Assembly (NCBI GenBank): GCA_009919445.1
Contig: RGBY01000003.1
Span: 1 to 33,673, forward strand
Reading direction: 5' to 3'
Source: Planctomycetia bacterium
Lineage (GTDB): Bacteria > Planctomycetota > Planctomycetia > Pirellulales > UBA1268
DNA length: 33,673 nucleotides
Of this stretch, positions 32,588-33,673 are shown in pieces. Each line of letters starts with the position of its first letter. Position 1 is the first letter of the stretch. Made by a program: the position numbers and the translations under genes. The notes under the pieces were generated by a model that was not told the DNA's origin, made no database searches, and was given only the letters and a program-made list of their open reading frames with translations.

Positions 32588-33166
32588 ATGGGAATCGTGA
32601 GGGGAATAGTTGCCTGCCTGGGCCGGTTCATGATCGCGACCATTTTTCTGGTGAGCGCCCTGGGCAACAAGATCGTCAGATTCAATGCGGTGGCTGAGTT
32701 AATGGCAAGCAAGGGCATGCCGCAGACACCTGTCCTCGGCGTGCCAGCCCACAAGCTACTGCTTGTCGGGGCCATTGTGTTTCTGATTCTTGGTGGACTC
32801 TCTGTGGCAGTGGGCTACAAGGCCCGGGTCGGCAGCCTCATGCTGCTGATTTTTCTCGCAGCAGCGACCTTCTTCTTTCATGATTTCTGGAATGCTGAGG
32901 CTGAGCAGCAGCCAACTGAAATGATTCAGTTTTTGAAGAACCTTTCACTGGCGGGGACGATGCTGTTCCTCATTGCCAATGGAGCCGGGCCGGGCAGTCT
33001 CGATCAGCGGCAGGCAGGCAAACCGCGTTGTGCGGCACTGCCTCCCCAGGCCGATCAGCTGGCTAGCCTCGGCAGCCGAACACCACTGCCGGCAGATGGC
33101 GGTGGTACCGATCTGCCAACAAGCCAGACGCCTCCTGCCGACGCTGCTGCAGGGATGTCTTCCTGA
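32588..33166 (+). CDS. DoxX-family membrane protein
   Basis: 192 residues. GRFMIATIFLVSALGNKI is the DoxX N-terminal helix, followed by LLLVGAIVFLILGGLSVAVGYKARVGSLMLLIFLAAATFFFHDFW and LAGTMLFLIANGAG, giving four membrane segments. After residue 130 a hydrophilic Gln/Pro/Ala-rich tail of about 60 residues follows, which DoxX proteins usually lack. DoxX proteins are poorly characterised; some take part in redox or thiosulfate-linked processes. It lies 69 nt after the broken rluA-like gene, and its 3' end faces the tRNA. Confidence 0.85.
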   Translation: MGIVRGIVACLGRFMIATIFLVSALGNKIVRFNAVAELMASKGMPQTPVLGVPAHKLLLVGAIVFLILGGLSVAVGYKARVGSLMLLIFLAAATFFFHDFWNAEAEQQPTEMIQFLKNLSLAGTMLFLIANGAGPGSLDQRQAGKPRCAALPPQADQLASLGSRTPLPADGGGTDLPTSQTPPADAAAGMSS

Positions 33167-33211
33167 GCGGCTCGGACTGGCATGCGGGCACCGAGCTCGT
33201 AGCGAAACAAG

Positions 33212-33227
33212 CAATCGGCCAATCGGC
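33212..33227. repeat. 8-bp tandem repeat CAATCGGC x2
   Basis: CAATCGGC occurs at 33212-33219 and again at 33220-33227, in the 80-nt spacer between the doxX and tRNA genes. On the - strand, a TTTTTT run lies directly before it, some 13 nt after the tRNA end, and may help end the tRNA transcript. Confidence 0.6.
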
Positions 33228-33246
33228 AAAAAACAGGCAGAAGAAG

Positions 33247-33317
33247 CTACCCGGCTAGGATTCGAACCTAGACAAAGGGAACCAAAATCCCTTGTGCTAC
33301 CGTTACACCACCGGGTA
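33247..33317 (-). tRNA. tRNA-Gln (anticodon TTG)
   Basis: The - strand reads 71 nt. The acceptor stem is TACCCGG paired with CCGGGTA, discriminator G. The D arm contains the loop TAACGGTAG, the anticodon stem is AGGGA/TCCCT with loop TTTTGGT (anticodon TTG, 33283-33285), and the T arm is CTAGG-TTCGAAT-CCTAG. The first pair U1-A72 and G73 are typical identity elements of tRNA-Gln. CCA is not encoded. It reads CAA codons, and CAG by wobble. Confidence 0.96.
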
Positions 33318-33519
33318 TCGCTCGCCGAGTATAGCGAGATTGCCCAGCCCTTGCGTCGGCTGCGTATGGCAGTCGTTTGGCCAGCCCCAGCCAAGTCGTC
33401 TGGAGGGCTTATCTCCGCAAACCAATCCCTTGCGGTCACTACAGATGATGGCAGCATTCCCCGTTCCTCGAAGCGCCGCTTGCGAAGGATCGGTTCCTCC
33501 GTTTTGGGCCGATTTCGCC
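33318..33519. other. Upstream region of the tRNA gene
   Basis: No convincing gene is seen in these 200 nt. Apart from the -10 box there is only a dyad, CCGCAA (33415-33420) and TTGCGG (33430-33435), with a 9-nt loop. The frames open here on both strands show no family pattern. Confidence 0.5.
33328..33333 (-). promoter_or_regulatory. Candidate -10 box of the tRNA-Gln promoter
   Basis: The - strand reads TATACT, 10 nt before the mature tRNA 5' end, a suitable place for a sigma-70 -10 box with a start a few bases before the tRNA. No good -35 is visible 16-18 nt upstream. Confidence 0.5.
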
Positions 33520-33673
33520 CTAAACACGCCTAATAACAGCCGCAAGAAAAGAGCCTGCAGATTCGCCGGTGTCGTCAAGAAATGCAGAGAGACCTGAGAA
33601 ACTCAGGGGCTTGTCGCTCGTGTCATCTGGTTGATCCATGGCCCGATCAGCGGTCACCTGCGAACGAGGAGGG
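33520..33673 (-). CDS. Unidentified reading frame entering from the right edge, possible 3' end of a gene
   Basis: The - strand frame is open from the window edge to TAG at 33520-33522, at least 50 residues, with an internal ATG at 33639 (39 residues: MDQPDDTSDKPLSF, then LSAFLDDTGES and FLAAVIRRV). The composition is acidic with a hydrophobic end. I recognise no family. It may be the C-terminal end of a gene that starts beyond the window, a small protein, or chance. Confidence 0.3.
   Translation of the reverse strand, partial: PPRSQVTADRAMDQPDDTSDKPLSFSGLSAFLDDTGESAGSFLAAVIRRV

Noticed and set aside
1-33673. CRISPR array, IS element, prophage or defence genes
   Set aside because: No regularly spaced repeats, transposase, integrase or known defence motifs were found.

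Overview
The window looks like chromosomal DNA of a planctomycete, probably of the Pirellula/Rhodopirellula type. This rests on family content, not on a marker gene. It has a DUF1587/1592/1595/1588/1585 'planctomycete cytochrome' protein followed by a Tat-exported DUF1552 (HXXSHH) protein, two Tat-exported Gfo/Idh/MocA proteins of a subfamily that lacks the EKP motif, a PAS-AraC regulator, and LptE- and BamD-like lipoproteins. The DNA is moderately GC-rich and densely coded. I saw no insertion sequence, prophage gene, CRISPR array or rRNA.

Left part (1-7478, + strand): the 3' end of a polyprenol-phosphate mannosyltransferase-like GT2 gene, a group III 6-phosphofructokinase, acetyl-CoA synthetase, then the DUF1592 and DUF1552 exported proteins. 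Next (7437-10776, - strand) is a three-gene operon: a GntR/FCD regulator with two winged-helix domains, then two paralogous Tat-exported Gfo/Idh/MocA proteins. The spacer in front of this operon carries a GntR-like palindrome and a 9-bp tandem repeat.

Middle (11075-17685): a long U32 peptidase (RlhA-like), a PAS-AraC regulator with no ATG start, thioredoxin reductase, carA and NAD(P)H-hydrate epimerase, in mixed orientation.

Right part (31307 down to 17871, - strand): a long housekeeping run, purA-uppS-cdsA, phoH-pgpH-ybeY-CNNM/CorC-recO-bamD-lptE-folP, then proA. Many junctions overlap by one to four bases (ATGA, TGATG, TAGTG), which suggests translational coupling. The run joins isoprenoid and phospholipid precursor synthesis, c-di-AMP hydrolysis, rRNA maturation, DNA repair, outer-membrane assembly and folate synthesis.

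Right edge (31573-33673): an RluA-type pseudouridine synthase that appears broken by an internal deletion with frameshift, a DoxX-family membrane protein, a tRNA-Gln(TTG) on the - strand with a candidate -10 box, and an unidentified reading frame running out of the window.

The most promising points are the regulated pair of EKP-less exported 'oxidoreductases' with their double-wHTH regulator and candidate operator, the DUF1592/DUF1552 pair, the damaged RluA gene, and several short perfect or near-perfect tandem duplications in spacers. I found no clearly new defence or mobile system.
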